Source: Desertimonas sp963786985
Lineage (GTDB): Bacteria > Actinomycetota > Acidimicrobiia > Acidimicrobiales > Ilumatobacteraceae
Assembly (NCBI GenBank): GCA_963786985.1
Contig: CAWBBL010000021.1
Location: 1-64,000, forward strand
Direction of reading: 5' to 3'
Length of the DNA: 64,000 bases
Below, piece by piece: positions 34,456-42,024 of the stretch. Under the pieces are notes generated by a model. That model saw only the letters and a program-made list of their open reading frames with translations, was not told the DNA's origin and made no database searches. Positions within the stretch are counted from its first letter, which is position 1. Each line of letters opens with the position of its first letter. Both the position numbers and the translations under genes were made by a program.

Positions 34456-35639
34456 AGGCCCTGGAGATGCACAGGTCGGTGCCCCGGCTCGGGCTCGCCC
34501 GTATCGCTTCGGCGATCGGGGCGTCGACTGCGGCGCGAGTTGCCCCGCTGGAGTACCGCACCGTCGATCCCCCCGAGCTGCCCGGCGACGGGTGGCATCG
34601 TGTCCGCACCCGGCTGTCGGGGATCTGCGGGTCCGACCTGTCGATGATCGAGGGTCATGCCTCGATGTACTTCGACGACGTCGTGTCGTTTCCGTTCGTG
34701 CCAGGACACGAGGTCGTCGGGGAGCTCGCCGACGGGACCCGCGTCGCCATCGAGCCGGTGCTCGGCCACGCGGCGCGGGGTTTCGCCGTTCCGTTCGAAG
34801 GTGCCGCACCCGGGGACGGCGACGACTACGGCCACCTCATCGCCGGTGATCTGGAACCCGGCATCCAGACCGGGTTCTGCTCGTCAACCGGTGGCGGCTG
34901 GGCTCCCGAGTTCGTCGCCCACGACAGTCAGCTCCATCGACTCGGTGACGTACCCGACGAGCGCGCCGTGCTCATCGAGCCGCTCGCCGGCGGCATCCAC
35001 GCCGCCCTGCTCGCGGCGCGTGGTGAGTCCGTGCGCGCCGCGGACCCACCGCTCGTCGTCGTGCTGGGGGCCGGCACGATGGGCTTGGCGGCGATCGCCG
35101 GACTCGTCCGCTACGTCCCCGACGCCACCGTCGTCGTCGGCGCCCGCTATCCGCACCAGCAGCGCGAGGCGCGACGGCTCGGTGCCCACGACGTCGTCCC
35201 CGCAGCCGAGTTGACCCGGGCGGTGCGCCGCCACGACGGGTGCCGGATGATCGGCGAGGCGGTGTCCGGCGGTGCCCACGCGGTGGTCGACGCCGTCGGC
35301 TCGACCGATTCGATCGCCACCGCCCTGCGGATCACCAGACCGCGCGGGCGCACGGTGCTGATGGGGATGCCCGCCGAGGTGACCCTCGATCTCACCGGGC
35401 TGTGGCATCGCGAGACCGAACTCGTCGGCGCCTACACGTACGGCACCGAACAGCTCCCCGACGGCACGGCGGCGACGACGTTCGATCTCGCCGCCGACAC
35501 CGCCGCGGCCATCGAGGCCGAACGATGGCTGTCGGCGACGTACCGCCTCGCCGACCATGTCGACGCCATCGCCCATGCCGCCAACGCCGGACGCCGCGGC
35601 GCGATCAAGGTCGCGTTCGACCTCCGAGAGAAGGCTTGA
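34452..35639 (+). CDS. Zinc-type alcohol dehydrogenase family protein
   Basis: A 395-residue medium-chain dehydrogenase. The catalytic zinc ligands are in SGICGSDLSMIEG (Cys) and FVPGHEVVGEL (His-Glu). The NAD loop is VVVLGAGTMGLAAIAG. The usual four-cysteine structural zinc lobe is missing; only an isolated Cys appears in GIQTGFCSSTGGGWAPEF. It overlaps the reductase stop by four bases (ATGA). It may interconvert the fatty alcohol and aldehyde made by the fused reductase. Substrate is not established. Confidence 0.82.
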   Translation: MKALEMHRSVPRLGLARIASAIGASTAARVAPLEYRTVDPPELPGDGWHRVRTRLSGICGSDLSMIEGHASMYFDDVVSFPFVPGHEVVGELADGTRVAIEPVLGHAARGFAVPFEGAAPGDGDDYGHLIAGDLEPGIQTGFCSSTGGGWAPEFVAHDSQLHRLGDVPDERAVLIEPLAGGIHAALLAARGESVRAADPPLVVVLGAGTMGLAAIAGLVRYVPDATVVVGARYPHQQREARRLGAHDVVPAAELTRAVRRHDGCRMIGEAVSGGAHAVVDAVGSTDSIATALRITRPRGRTVLMGMPAEVTLDLTGLWHRETELVGAYTYGTEQLPDGTAATTFDLAADTAAAIEAERWLSATYRLADHVDAIAHAANAGRRGAIKVAFDLREKA

Positions 35640-35642
35640 CTG

Positions 35643-37229
35643 ATGCCCCGTCCAGGATTCGTGCTCGACGTCGACCGCTCGACCCCCCCGACGCTGTTCT
35701 GGCGCGGTGAGGGGTTCTCGCTGGAGAAGCTGCCCGCGGACCGCAGTCGGGTGATCTACGCCCCGGAGCCGCTGCCGGCGATCGACGACATCGATGCGGC
35801 GATCCGCCACGCCCTCGACAACCCGATCGACGCCGAGCCGCTCCGGGCGCTGCTGTTTCCGGGGATGAAGCTGACGATCGCCTTCGACGACGTCAGCCTG
35901 CCGTTGCCGAAGATGCGCCGGCCGGACGTGCGTCAGCGAGTCATCGAGGCGGTCCTCGACCTCGCCGCCGAAGCGGGAGTCGACGACGTCCACCTCATCG
36001 CCGCCCTCGCCCTGCATCGCCGGATGACCGAGGCCGAGTTGCGCCATGCCGTCGGCGATCGGGTGTACGACGCGTTCGAGCCGATCGGGGCGCTGTACCA
36101 GTTCGACGCCGAGGATCCCGACGCGGTCAGCTTCATCGGCACCACCGACCACGGCGAGGAGGTCGAGATCAGCAAGCGGGCGGCGGAGTCCGACCTCGTC
36201 GTGTACGTCAACATCAACCTCGTGGCGATGGACGGCGGCTGGAAGTCGACGGCGATCGGCCTCGCCTCGTATCGCTCGCTACGTCACCACCACAACCCGA
36301 CGACGATGGAGGCCAGCCGCAGCTTCATGGACCACCGGCACAGCGAGATCCATCATTCGACGTGGCGGATGGGCCGGGTGCTGCGCGACGCCGGGATCAA
36401 GGTCTTCCAGATCGAGACGACGCTGAACACGGACACCTTCCCGAAGCCGTTCGAGTTCCTCTCCAAGCGCGAGTGGGAATGGTCGGCGGCCGATCGGGCG
36501 CTGTACGTCGGGACGGCGACGTCGTTGGGCAAGCTGCCGGTCAAGGCGGCCCGCAAGATCTTCCACTCGATCGAGGCCCCGCACCAGATGACGAGTGTCC
36601 AGTGCGGTGACGTCGAGGCGGTCCACGACGTCACCGTCGCCAACGTGCACCGTCAGCAGCTCGTCGAGGTGCACGGTCAGACCGACATCTTGACGATGGG
36701 GATCCCCTACATCTGTCCGTACAACGTGCACTCGATCATGAATCCGATCCTCGTGATGTGCACCGGGCTCGGCTACTTCTTCAACCTCTACCGCAACAAG
36801 CCACTCGTGCGCGAGGGCGGCGTGGTGATCATGACCCACCCGACGCTGCCCGACTTCAACCCGGTGCACCATCCGAGCTACATCGACTTCTACGAGCAGG
36901 TCCTCGCCGACACCACCGACCCGCACGAGATGTCCAAGACGTGGGAGGAGCGCTACGCCTACGACGACTGGTACCGCCACCTCTACCGCACGTCCTACGC
37001 CTACCACGGCGTGCACCCGTTCTACATGTGGTACTGGGGGGCCCACGGGATGCGCCACTGCGGCCGGGTGATCATCGTCGGTGGCGACGACAAGGCCGTC
37101 GGCCGCCTCGGGTTCACGTCGGCGTCGACGCTCAACGACGCACTCGAGATGGCCAGCGATGTGGTCGGCCGCTCCGCCACGATCACCCACCTGCACACCC
37201 CGCCGCTGATGATCGCCGACGTCCAATGA
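35643..37229 (+). CDS. LarA-like (DUF2088) protein of the lipid operon
   Basis: A 528-residue protein with a LarA-type N-terminal domain: LTIAFDDVSLPLPKMRRPDV then DDVHLIAALALHRRMTEAEL, with His125-Arg126 in the place where LarA has its catalytic region. Later HH-rich segments (RSLRHHHNPTTMEASRSFMD, then HRHSEIHHSTWRMGRVL) fit the rest of the fold. LarA uses a nickel-pincer nucleotide to racemise lactate, and homologues act on other 2-hydroxyacids. No LarB, LarC or LarE for cofactor synthesis is seen here. AGAAGG lies nine bases before ATG 35643. In this operon a hydroxylated lipid or hydroxyacid substrate is plausible. Confidence 0.7.
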   Translation: MPRPGFVLDVDRSTPPTLFWRGEGFSLEKLPADRSRVIYAPEPLPAIDDIDAAIRHALDNPIDAEPLRALLFPGMKLTIAFDDVSLPLPKMRRPDVRQRVIEAVLDLAAEAGVDDVHLIAALALHRRMTEAELRHAVGDRVYDAFEPIGALYQFDAEDPDAVSFIGTTDHGEEVEISKRAAESDLVVYVNINLVAMDGGWKSTAIGLASYRSLRHHHNPTTMEASRSFMDHRHSEIHHSTWRMGRVLRDAGIKVFQIETTLNTDTFPKPFEFLSKREWEWSAADRALYVGTATSLGKLPVKAARKIFHSIEAPHQMTSVQCGDVEAVHDVTVANVHRQQLVEVHGQTDILTMGIPYICPYNVHSIMNPILVMCTGLGYFFNLYRNKPLVREGGVVIMTHPTLPDFNPVHHPSYIDFYEQVLADTTDPHEMSKTWEERYAYDDWYRHLYRTSYAYHGVHPFYMWYWGAHGMRHCGRVIIVGGDDKAVGRLGFTSASTLNDALEMASDVVGRSATITHLHTPPLMIADVQ

Positions 37230-37287
37230 GCAGTGACAGCCGTAGGGCCCTCATCGCTCATCGCGGTGGCTGCGGTCGGCGTCACGG

Positions 37288-38262
37288 ATGGCCGGGACGG
37301 CCGAGCAGGTGCTGGCCACAGCCACGGCGCCGCTGCGCAACACCGGCTTCCCGTATCGCCGGCCGACCGTGCCGCGAGGCGTCGAGGTGCCCGTCGAGCC
37401 GCCGTCGCTGGGCGCCGACTACGACACGGCGTGGGCTCGCTCACCGACCGCCAAGGCAGCCCGCAACCTGATCGTCGCCGGCCCCCAGCGCCTGCTGATC
37501 GACGCGGTCGCCGACCCCGAGATCAACGGCCACGACCGCCTCGCCGATCTCCTCGGCGGCGACGATGATGCCCGTCCGACCCCGGTGATCTTCGCCCCCA
37601 ACCACCACAGCCACCTCGACACCGCCCTCATGGTGCGGGCCGTCCCGGGAGCGTGGCGGCGCCACCTCGTCACCGCCGCCGCCGCCGACTACTTCTTCGA
37701 CAAGCGCTGGAAGGCAACCATGGCGGCGTTGGCCCTCAACGCCATACCGGTCGACCGCGAGGTCACCAACCGCAGATCGGCAGATCTGATGGCCGGGCTG
37801 ATCGACGAAGGTTGGAGTCTGGTCATCTATCCCGAGGGTGGGCGCTCGCCGGACGGCTGGGGGCAGAGCTTCCGAGGTGGCGCGGCCTATCTCGCTGGAC
37901 GGACCGGCGCACCCGTCGTGCCGGTGTACATCGACGGGACCGATTCGATCATGGGCAAGGGCACCAGCGTCCCCAAACCCGGTCGCACCCGGGTGACGTT
38001 CGGCAACCCGTTGCGGCGCCGACCGGAAGAGTCGACCAGGCGGTTCAACGACCGGATCGCCGCCGCCGTCGCCACCCTGGCCGACGAATCGACCTCGGAT
38101 TTCTGGTCGGCTCGTCGGCGCGCCGCGGCCGGCGCGACTCCGACGTTGATGGGACCGGCATACACCGGCTGGCGGAGGAGATGGGCGCTCGCTGATCGTC
38201 GCCGGCGGGGCATCGCCGGCTGGCGCACGCCGGCCCGGCGACGCTGGCCAGACCTCGGCTGA
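37288..38262 (+). CDS. 1-acyl-sn-glycerol-3-phosphate acyltransferase-like (PlsC domain)
   Basis: A 324-residue acyltransferase. Motif I HX4D is His106-Asp111 in FAPNHHSHLDTALM, motif II is around AIPVDREVTNRRSADL, motif III is VIYPEGGRSPDGWG, and motif IV is AAYLAGRTGAPVVPVYIDG. It would transfer an acyl group to a glycerolipid or alcohol acceptor at the membrane. The N-terminal 90 residues and the basic C-terminal 60 residues are extra relative to short PlsC proteins. The gene lies 58 bases after the LarA-like gene and closes the operon, suggesting that the fatty alcohol product ends in an ester or ether lipid. Confidence 0.83.
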   Translation: MAGTAEQVLATATAPLRNTGFPYRRPTVPRGVEVPVEPPSLGADYDTAWARSPTAKAARNLIVAGPQRLLIDAVADPEINGHDRLADLLGGDDDARPTPVIFAPNHHSHLDTALMVRAVPGAWRRHLVTAAAADYFFDKRWKATMAALALNAIPVDREVTNRRSADLMAGLIDEGWSLVIYPEGGRSPDGWGQSFRGGAAYLAGRTGAPVVPVYIDGTDSIMGKGTSVPKPGRTRVTFGNPLRRRPEESTRRFNDRIAAAVATLADESTSDFWSARRRAAAGATPTLMGPAYTGWRRRWALADRRRRGIAGWRTPARRRWPDLG

Positions 38263-38266
38263 CCGC

Positions 38267-39029
38267 TCAACCAGGAATCGTCTTGGTCGGGGCGGGAACC
38301 GACGGCGTCGGCAGTGAGCTGGGGACCGGTGCACCCGTGTCCATCGAGGCCTTGAGGTTGGCGACCACGTCCGGGACCATCGCCGTCAGCATCGCCTCCG
38401 ACTTCTCCCGGGTGATGTCACCGGAACCACCGGCGACGAGCAGGCTGACAACCAGCGATCCGCGGTGCCAGTGGAGGTAACAGAAGCCCCGGATGCACAC
38501 GCCGCCGATCTCCCCAGCGACTCCCGGGACGCTCGGCGTGAGGATCGTCTGATCCTCGAATCCGCTCAGGAAGTCCCGGAAGGTGGTCCCATCCGGGAGG
38601 TAGGCGGCGCCGATCCCCGGGTAGTGCGGCGCTGCCGGATCGGGATCGACGGCATCTTCGATCTGCGAGAGACAGTCGACGCCCGGATATCCCTCACCGA
38701 CCTCGTCCTCGTAGTAGACGTCGACGCCGAATCCCGTGAAGTTGGCCGTGAAGCCCTGCTGCGCGAAGTACCAGCCGACCTGATCCTGGCGGAGCACCGG
38801 GCACGGCTCGGTGATCGGGTCGACCTCGAGGTTGCGGAAACCAAAGGCCAGCACGCCGATCCCGGCCTGGGTGACGTCGAGATCGGAGATCGGCGACGGG
38901 ACGGCCCCCGCGGCATCGGACAGAACTGCCCGGTGTCGCCGTGCCGGTAACGGTGACGGCCAGGGCGGCCAGCATCCCGACGCCGATCATCGAGGTCAGG
39001 CGACGGCCTGGTGCAACGGTCAGGTTCAT
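38267..39029 (-). CDS. Exported protein, third member of the secreted domain family, one frameshift
   Basis: The frame from ATG 39029 gives a signal peptide (RRLTSMIGVGMLAALAVTVT). One base is out near 38925. The mature part then continues DVTQAGIGVLAFGFRNLEVD, ITEPCPVLRQDQVGWYFAQQ, GEIGGVCIRGFCYLHWHRGS and LVVSLLVAGGSGDIT, ending in a short Pro/Thr tail. The GGVCxxxxC-LHWHRGSLVVSLL block matches the exported domain of the proteins at 23.3-26.4 kb. Repaired length is about 253 residues. Function unknown. It is convergent with the lipid operon. Confidence 0.7.
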
Positions 39030-39082
39030 GACCGTTGTGACGGCGGCAAACCGGCGACGGTTCCGCCGGCGCGCTCAGCGCA

Positions 39083-39760
39083 TCACTCGTCCTCGTCGCC
39101 GCACGGCACGAGGATCTCTGCACCAACGATGAACGCGCCGTACCCCGGTGTATTCGAGTTGGCCTCGTTGAGCTGATCGACCGTCACGTCGAGGCTCTCG
39201 GCAACGGCTGCCGGGATGTCGCCGGCTTCGATCGTGTAGGTGCCCTGAGGGTCACCGTTTGGGCAGTTGGGCGGATCGTCGGGATCGACCTCTTCCTGCG
39301 TCTCCTCGTCTTCCTCGGTGGAGTCGGGGTCGTCACCGGAATCCTCGTCGTCGCCGGAATCCTCCTCGTCGTCGGCGGACGGCACGTCGGCGCCGGGCGG
39401 GATGTTGATCTGCTGGCCCGGCTGGATGACGTGCTCGATGCCGTCCTCCCACTGGTTGAAGTTGGCGATCGACTCCGGTGGGACGCCGTAGTCGGCGGCG
39501 ATGCCCGACAGGAAGTCGCCGCTCTGCACCTCGTACACCTGGGTACCGGCGACGGTTGCGCCCGTCGCCCCGCCGGAGGCCGGCGCAGCGGCTGCCGGCG
39601 CCGTCGTCGACACGATCGTGGAGAACGTCGACGGCTGGATGATGACCGTTGGCTCGGCCGAACCACCATCGTCGCCGCAGGCGCTGAGCAGCCCGGTGAG
39701 CAGGAGCGACATTCCGAGCGACGCGGCCGCGAGCGAGCGCTTCAGCGACGGTACGGCCAT
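39083..39760 (-). CDS. LysM lipoprotein
   Basis: A 225-residue predicted lipoprotein. The signal ends in a lipobox (LLLTGLLSAC) with Cys28. After a Thr/Ala linker comes a LysM domain (VYEVQSGDFLSGIAADYGVP, then IQPGQQINIPPG). A very acidic spacer follows (DDEEDSGDDEDSGDDPDS), then a second LysM-like domain (TYTIEAGDIPAAVAESLDVT) ending LVPCGDEDE. LysM domains bind N-acetylglucosamine of peptidoglycan, so the protein links membrane and wall. The neighbouring gene at 39.8-40.5 kb is a paralogue with the same layout, pointing to a tandem duplication. Confidence 0.88.
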   Translation of the reverse strand: MAVPSLKRSLAAASLGMSLLLTGLLSACGDDGGSAEPTVIIQPSTFSTIVSTTAPAAAAPASGGATGATVAGTQVYEVQSGDFLSGIAADYGVPPESIANFNQWEDGIEHVIQPGQQINIPPGADVPSADDEEDSGDDEDSGDDPDSTEEDEETQEEVDPDDPPNCPNGDPQGTYTIEAGDIPAAVAESLDVTVDQLNEANSNTPGYGAFIVGAEILVPCGDEDE

Positions 39761-39795
39761 CTCCGTAAGCTAGTTGTCACAGACGCTCGAACCGG

Positions 39796-40554
39796 TCATC
39801 TGATGCGAGCGACCGAGCGCCAGCGAGGAAGCGGCCATACCGGGGCCTGCGTGGCCCGGGAACGCAATGACGTCATCCGCCGAGCTCGGCACGTCCCCAG
39901 CTCCTCGCCTTCGCATGGCAGCCACAGTTCCTGTCCCGGGGCGAACGACTGATACGCCGGGTTCTCGGCGTTCACCGCTTCCAGCTCCTCGATCGACAGG
40001 TCGTTCTTGTCGGCTACCCGGCTGATGAAGTCACCGCTGACGATCTCGTAGAGGTCGCGCTCCGAGCCGTCCGGGCACAGTGGCCCGCCACCAGGGCCGG
40101 GCATCGTGCCCAACCCGTCGTCGGGCCGCTCGTCCGTGACCTCCTCGTCCTCGGGCGCCTCGGCGAATTCGGGGATGCGCACCTCGTCGCCCGGGAAGAT
40201 CCGGTGGAACGCCCCGTCCTCCCACTCGTTGAAGTCGGCCAACTCGTCGACCGTGATGTCGTAGCGATTGGCGATCAACAGCAGGGCGTCGCCGGGCTGC
40301 ACCTCGTAGACCTCACCCTCGCCGCTCGCTTGTCGATCTGCGGCGCCAGGCTGCCCGCCCGTCGTGGTGTTCGGACGCGTCGTCGTGACCACGGGCAACG
40401 TCACGTATGCCGTCGGACGGATGGCGATCGTCGTCTGGGCGGTGGCGTCGTCACCGTCGCCGTCGCACGCCGAGAGCACGGTGACGACGAGCAGGGTCGC
40501 GCCGAGCGTGGCGAACCCGGCGAGGCGCGACAGAGATGGCTTCCGAAGGACGAT
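39796..40554 (-). CDS. Second LysM lipoprotein, paralogue of the 39.1-kb gene
   Basis: The mature part has two LysM domains (VYEVQPGDALLLIANRYDIT and LYEIVSGDFISRVADKNDLS) around an acidic/Pro spacer, parallel to the gene downstream. The lipobox is LLVVTVLSACDGD. In frame, the signal peptide extends upstream to about 40554 without ATG, GTG or TTG; the GTG at 40479 would start inside the signal peptide. A rare ATC start (40552-40554) or an indel is likely. At the C-terminus the expected end at LPCEGEE is missing. The frame instead reads on through about 30 Arg-rich residues encoded by an interspersed repeat (39801-39871) before stopping. Confidence 0.75.
   Translation of the reverse strand: MVLRKPSLSRLAGFATLGATLLVVTVLSACDGDGDDATAQTTIAIRPTAYVTLPVVTTTRPNTTTGGQPGAADRQASGEGEVYEVQPGDALLLIANRYDITVDELADFNEWEDGAFHRIFPGDEVRIPEFAEAPEDEEVTDERPDDGLGTMPGPGGGPLCPDGSERDLYEIVSGDFISRVADKNDLSIEELEAVNAENPAYQSFAPGQELWLPCEGEELGTCRARRMTSLRSRATQAPVWPLPRWRSVARIR
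39801..39871 (-). repeat. Interspersed 70-bp repeat, copy 1 (inverted)
   Basis: The reverse complement reads GCGTTCCCGGGCCACGCAGG at one end and CTCGCTGGCGCTCGGTCGCT at the other, matching the copies at 47.1, 48.9, 53.0, 59.7 and 61.8 kb. It forms the C-terminal codons of the LysM lipoprotein gene. Confidence 0.8.
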
Positions 40555-40572
40555 GACCCAGAAATCTAACGA

Positions 40573-42024
40573 TCAGATCAATTGACGGGCGGTCGGCTCG
40601 ATGGGCAGCGGCAGCGACGTCTCGCCGACGAGATACTCGTCCACGGCAGCAGCACACGAGCGCCCTTCGGCGATCGCCCAGACGATCAAGCTCTGGCCGC
40701 GACCCATGTCGCCGGCGACGAACACGCCCGGCACGGACGTCATGTACGAGTCGTCACGGGAAACGTTGCCGCGGCCGTCGAACTCGACGCCGAGCAGGTC
40801 GAGCCACGATCCGTGCTCCGGACCGACGAACCCCATCGCCAACAGCACGAGGTCGGCGGCGAGCTCGCGTTCGGTGCCCTCGATCTTGACGAAGCGGCCG
40901 TCGCGCAGCTCGACCTCGTGGAGCACGAGAGCCCGCACGTTGCCGCGGTCGTCATCGACGAACCGCTCGGTGTTGACGCTGAAGATCCGCTCACCACCTT
41001 CCTCGTGGGCGGACGACACCCGGTAGATCAGGCTCCACTGCGGCCACGGGTTGTCGGCACCGCGCTCGTCCGGCGGGCGGGCGAGGATCTCCAGCTGGGT
41101 GATCGAGGCGGCGCCCTGCCGGTGCGCTGTTCCGAGGCAATCGGCCCCGGTGTCGCCGCCACCGATGATCACGACGTGCTTGCCGGCGGCCGAGATCGGC
41201 GACTCCTCGAGGTCGCCCTGCTGCACCCGGTTCGAGGGCGGGAGATACTCCATCGCCTGGTAGATGCCGGCGAGCTGGCGACCGGGGACCGGCAGGTCAC
41301 GCCACGCCGTCGCGCCACAGGCGAGCACGACGGCGTCGCTCGTCGCCAACAACACGTCGATGTCGATGTTGTCGCCGACCGCCGCGCCGGTGCGGAACTC
41401 GGTGCCTTCCGCCTCCATCTGCGCCAACCGGCGGTCGAGATGGCGCTTCTCCATCTTGAACTCGGGGATCCCGTAGCGCAGCAATCCGCCGATCCGGTCG
41501 GCGCGCTCGAGGACGACGACGTCGTGGCCGGCGCGGGTCAGCTGCTGGGCGGCGGCCAGTCCCGCCGGACCGCTGCCGATCACCGACACCCGCTTGCCGG
41601 TACGCGTCGAGGGGATCTGGGGGGTCACCCAGCCCTCGTCCCACGCCCGGTCGACGATCTCCACCTCGACCTGCTTGATCGTCACCGGATCGGCGTTGAT
41701 CCCCAGCACGCAGGCCGCCTCGCAGGGGGCCGGGCACAGCCGTCCGGTGAACTCGGGGAAGTTGTTCGTGGCGTGCAGACGATCGATGGCGTCGCGCCAG
41801 TGGTCGCGGTAGACGAGGTCGTTCCAATCGGGGATCAGGTTGCCGAGTGGACAGCCGTTGTTGCAGAACGGGATCCCGCAATCCATGCAGCGCCCGGCCT
41901 GCTGGCGGACGGCGTCAGCCGGAAACTTCTCGTAGACCTCCCGCCAGTCGCGCAACCGGACCGGCACCGGCCGCCGGGCCGGCGTGCGACGGTCCCACTG
42001 CAGGAACCCGGTGACCTCACCCAT
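40573..42024 (-). CDS. gltD: Glutamate synthase small subunit
   Basis: A 483-residue FAD/NADPH subunit. The N-terminus carries the cysteine-rich cluster-binding part (RCMDCGIPFCNNGCPLGNLI, then GRLCPAPCEAACVLG). FAD binding is at VSVIGSGPAGLAAAQQLTRA, NADPH binding at VVIIGGGDTGADCLGTAHRQ, and the C-terminal FAD contact is VFVAGDMGRGQSLIVWAI. It feeds electrons from NADPH to GltB for conversion of 2-oxoglutarate and glutamine into two glutamates. Its start overlaps the gltB stop by eight bases, so the two are translationally coupled. Confidence 0.95.
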   Translation of the reverse strand: MGEVTGFLQWDRRTPARRPVPVRLRDWREVYEKFPADAVRQQAGRCMDCGIPFCNNGCPLGNLIPDWNDLVYRDHWRDAIDRLHATNNFPEFTGRLCPAPCEAACVLGINADPVTIKQVEVEIVDRAWDEGWVTPQIPSTRTGKRVSVIGSGPAGLAAAQQLTRAGHDVVVLERADRIGGLLRYGIPEFKMEKRHLDRRLAQMEAEGTEFRTGAAVGDNIDIDVLLATSDAVVLACGATAWRDLPVPGRQLAGIYQAMEYLPPSNRVQQGDLEESPISAAGKHVVIIGGGDTGADCLGTAHRQGAASITQLEILARPPDERGADNPWPQWSLIYRVSSAHEEGGERIFSVNTERFVDDDRGNVRALVLHEVELRDGRFVKIEGTERELAADLVLLAMGFVGPEHGSWLDLLGVEFDGRGNVSRDDSYMTSVPGVFVAGDMGRGQSLIVWAIAEGRSCAAAVDEYLVGETSLPLPIEPTARQLI

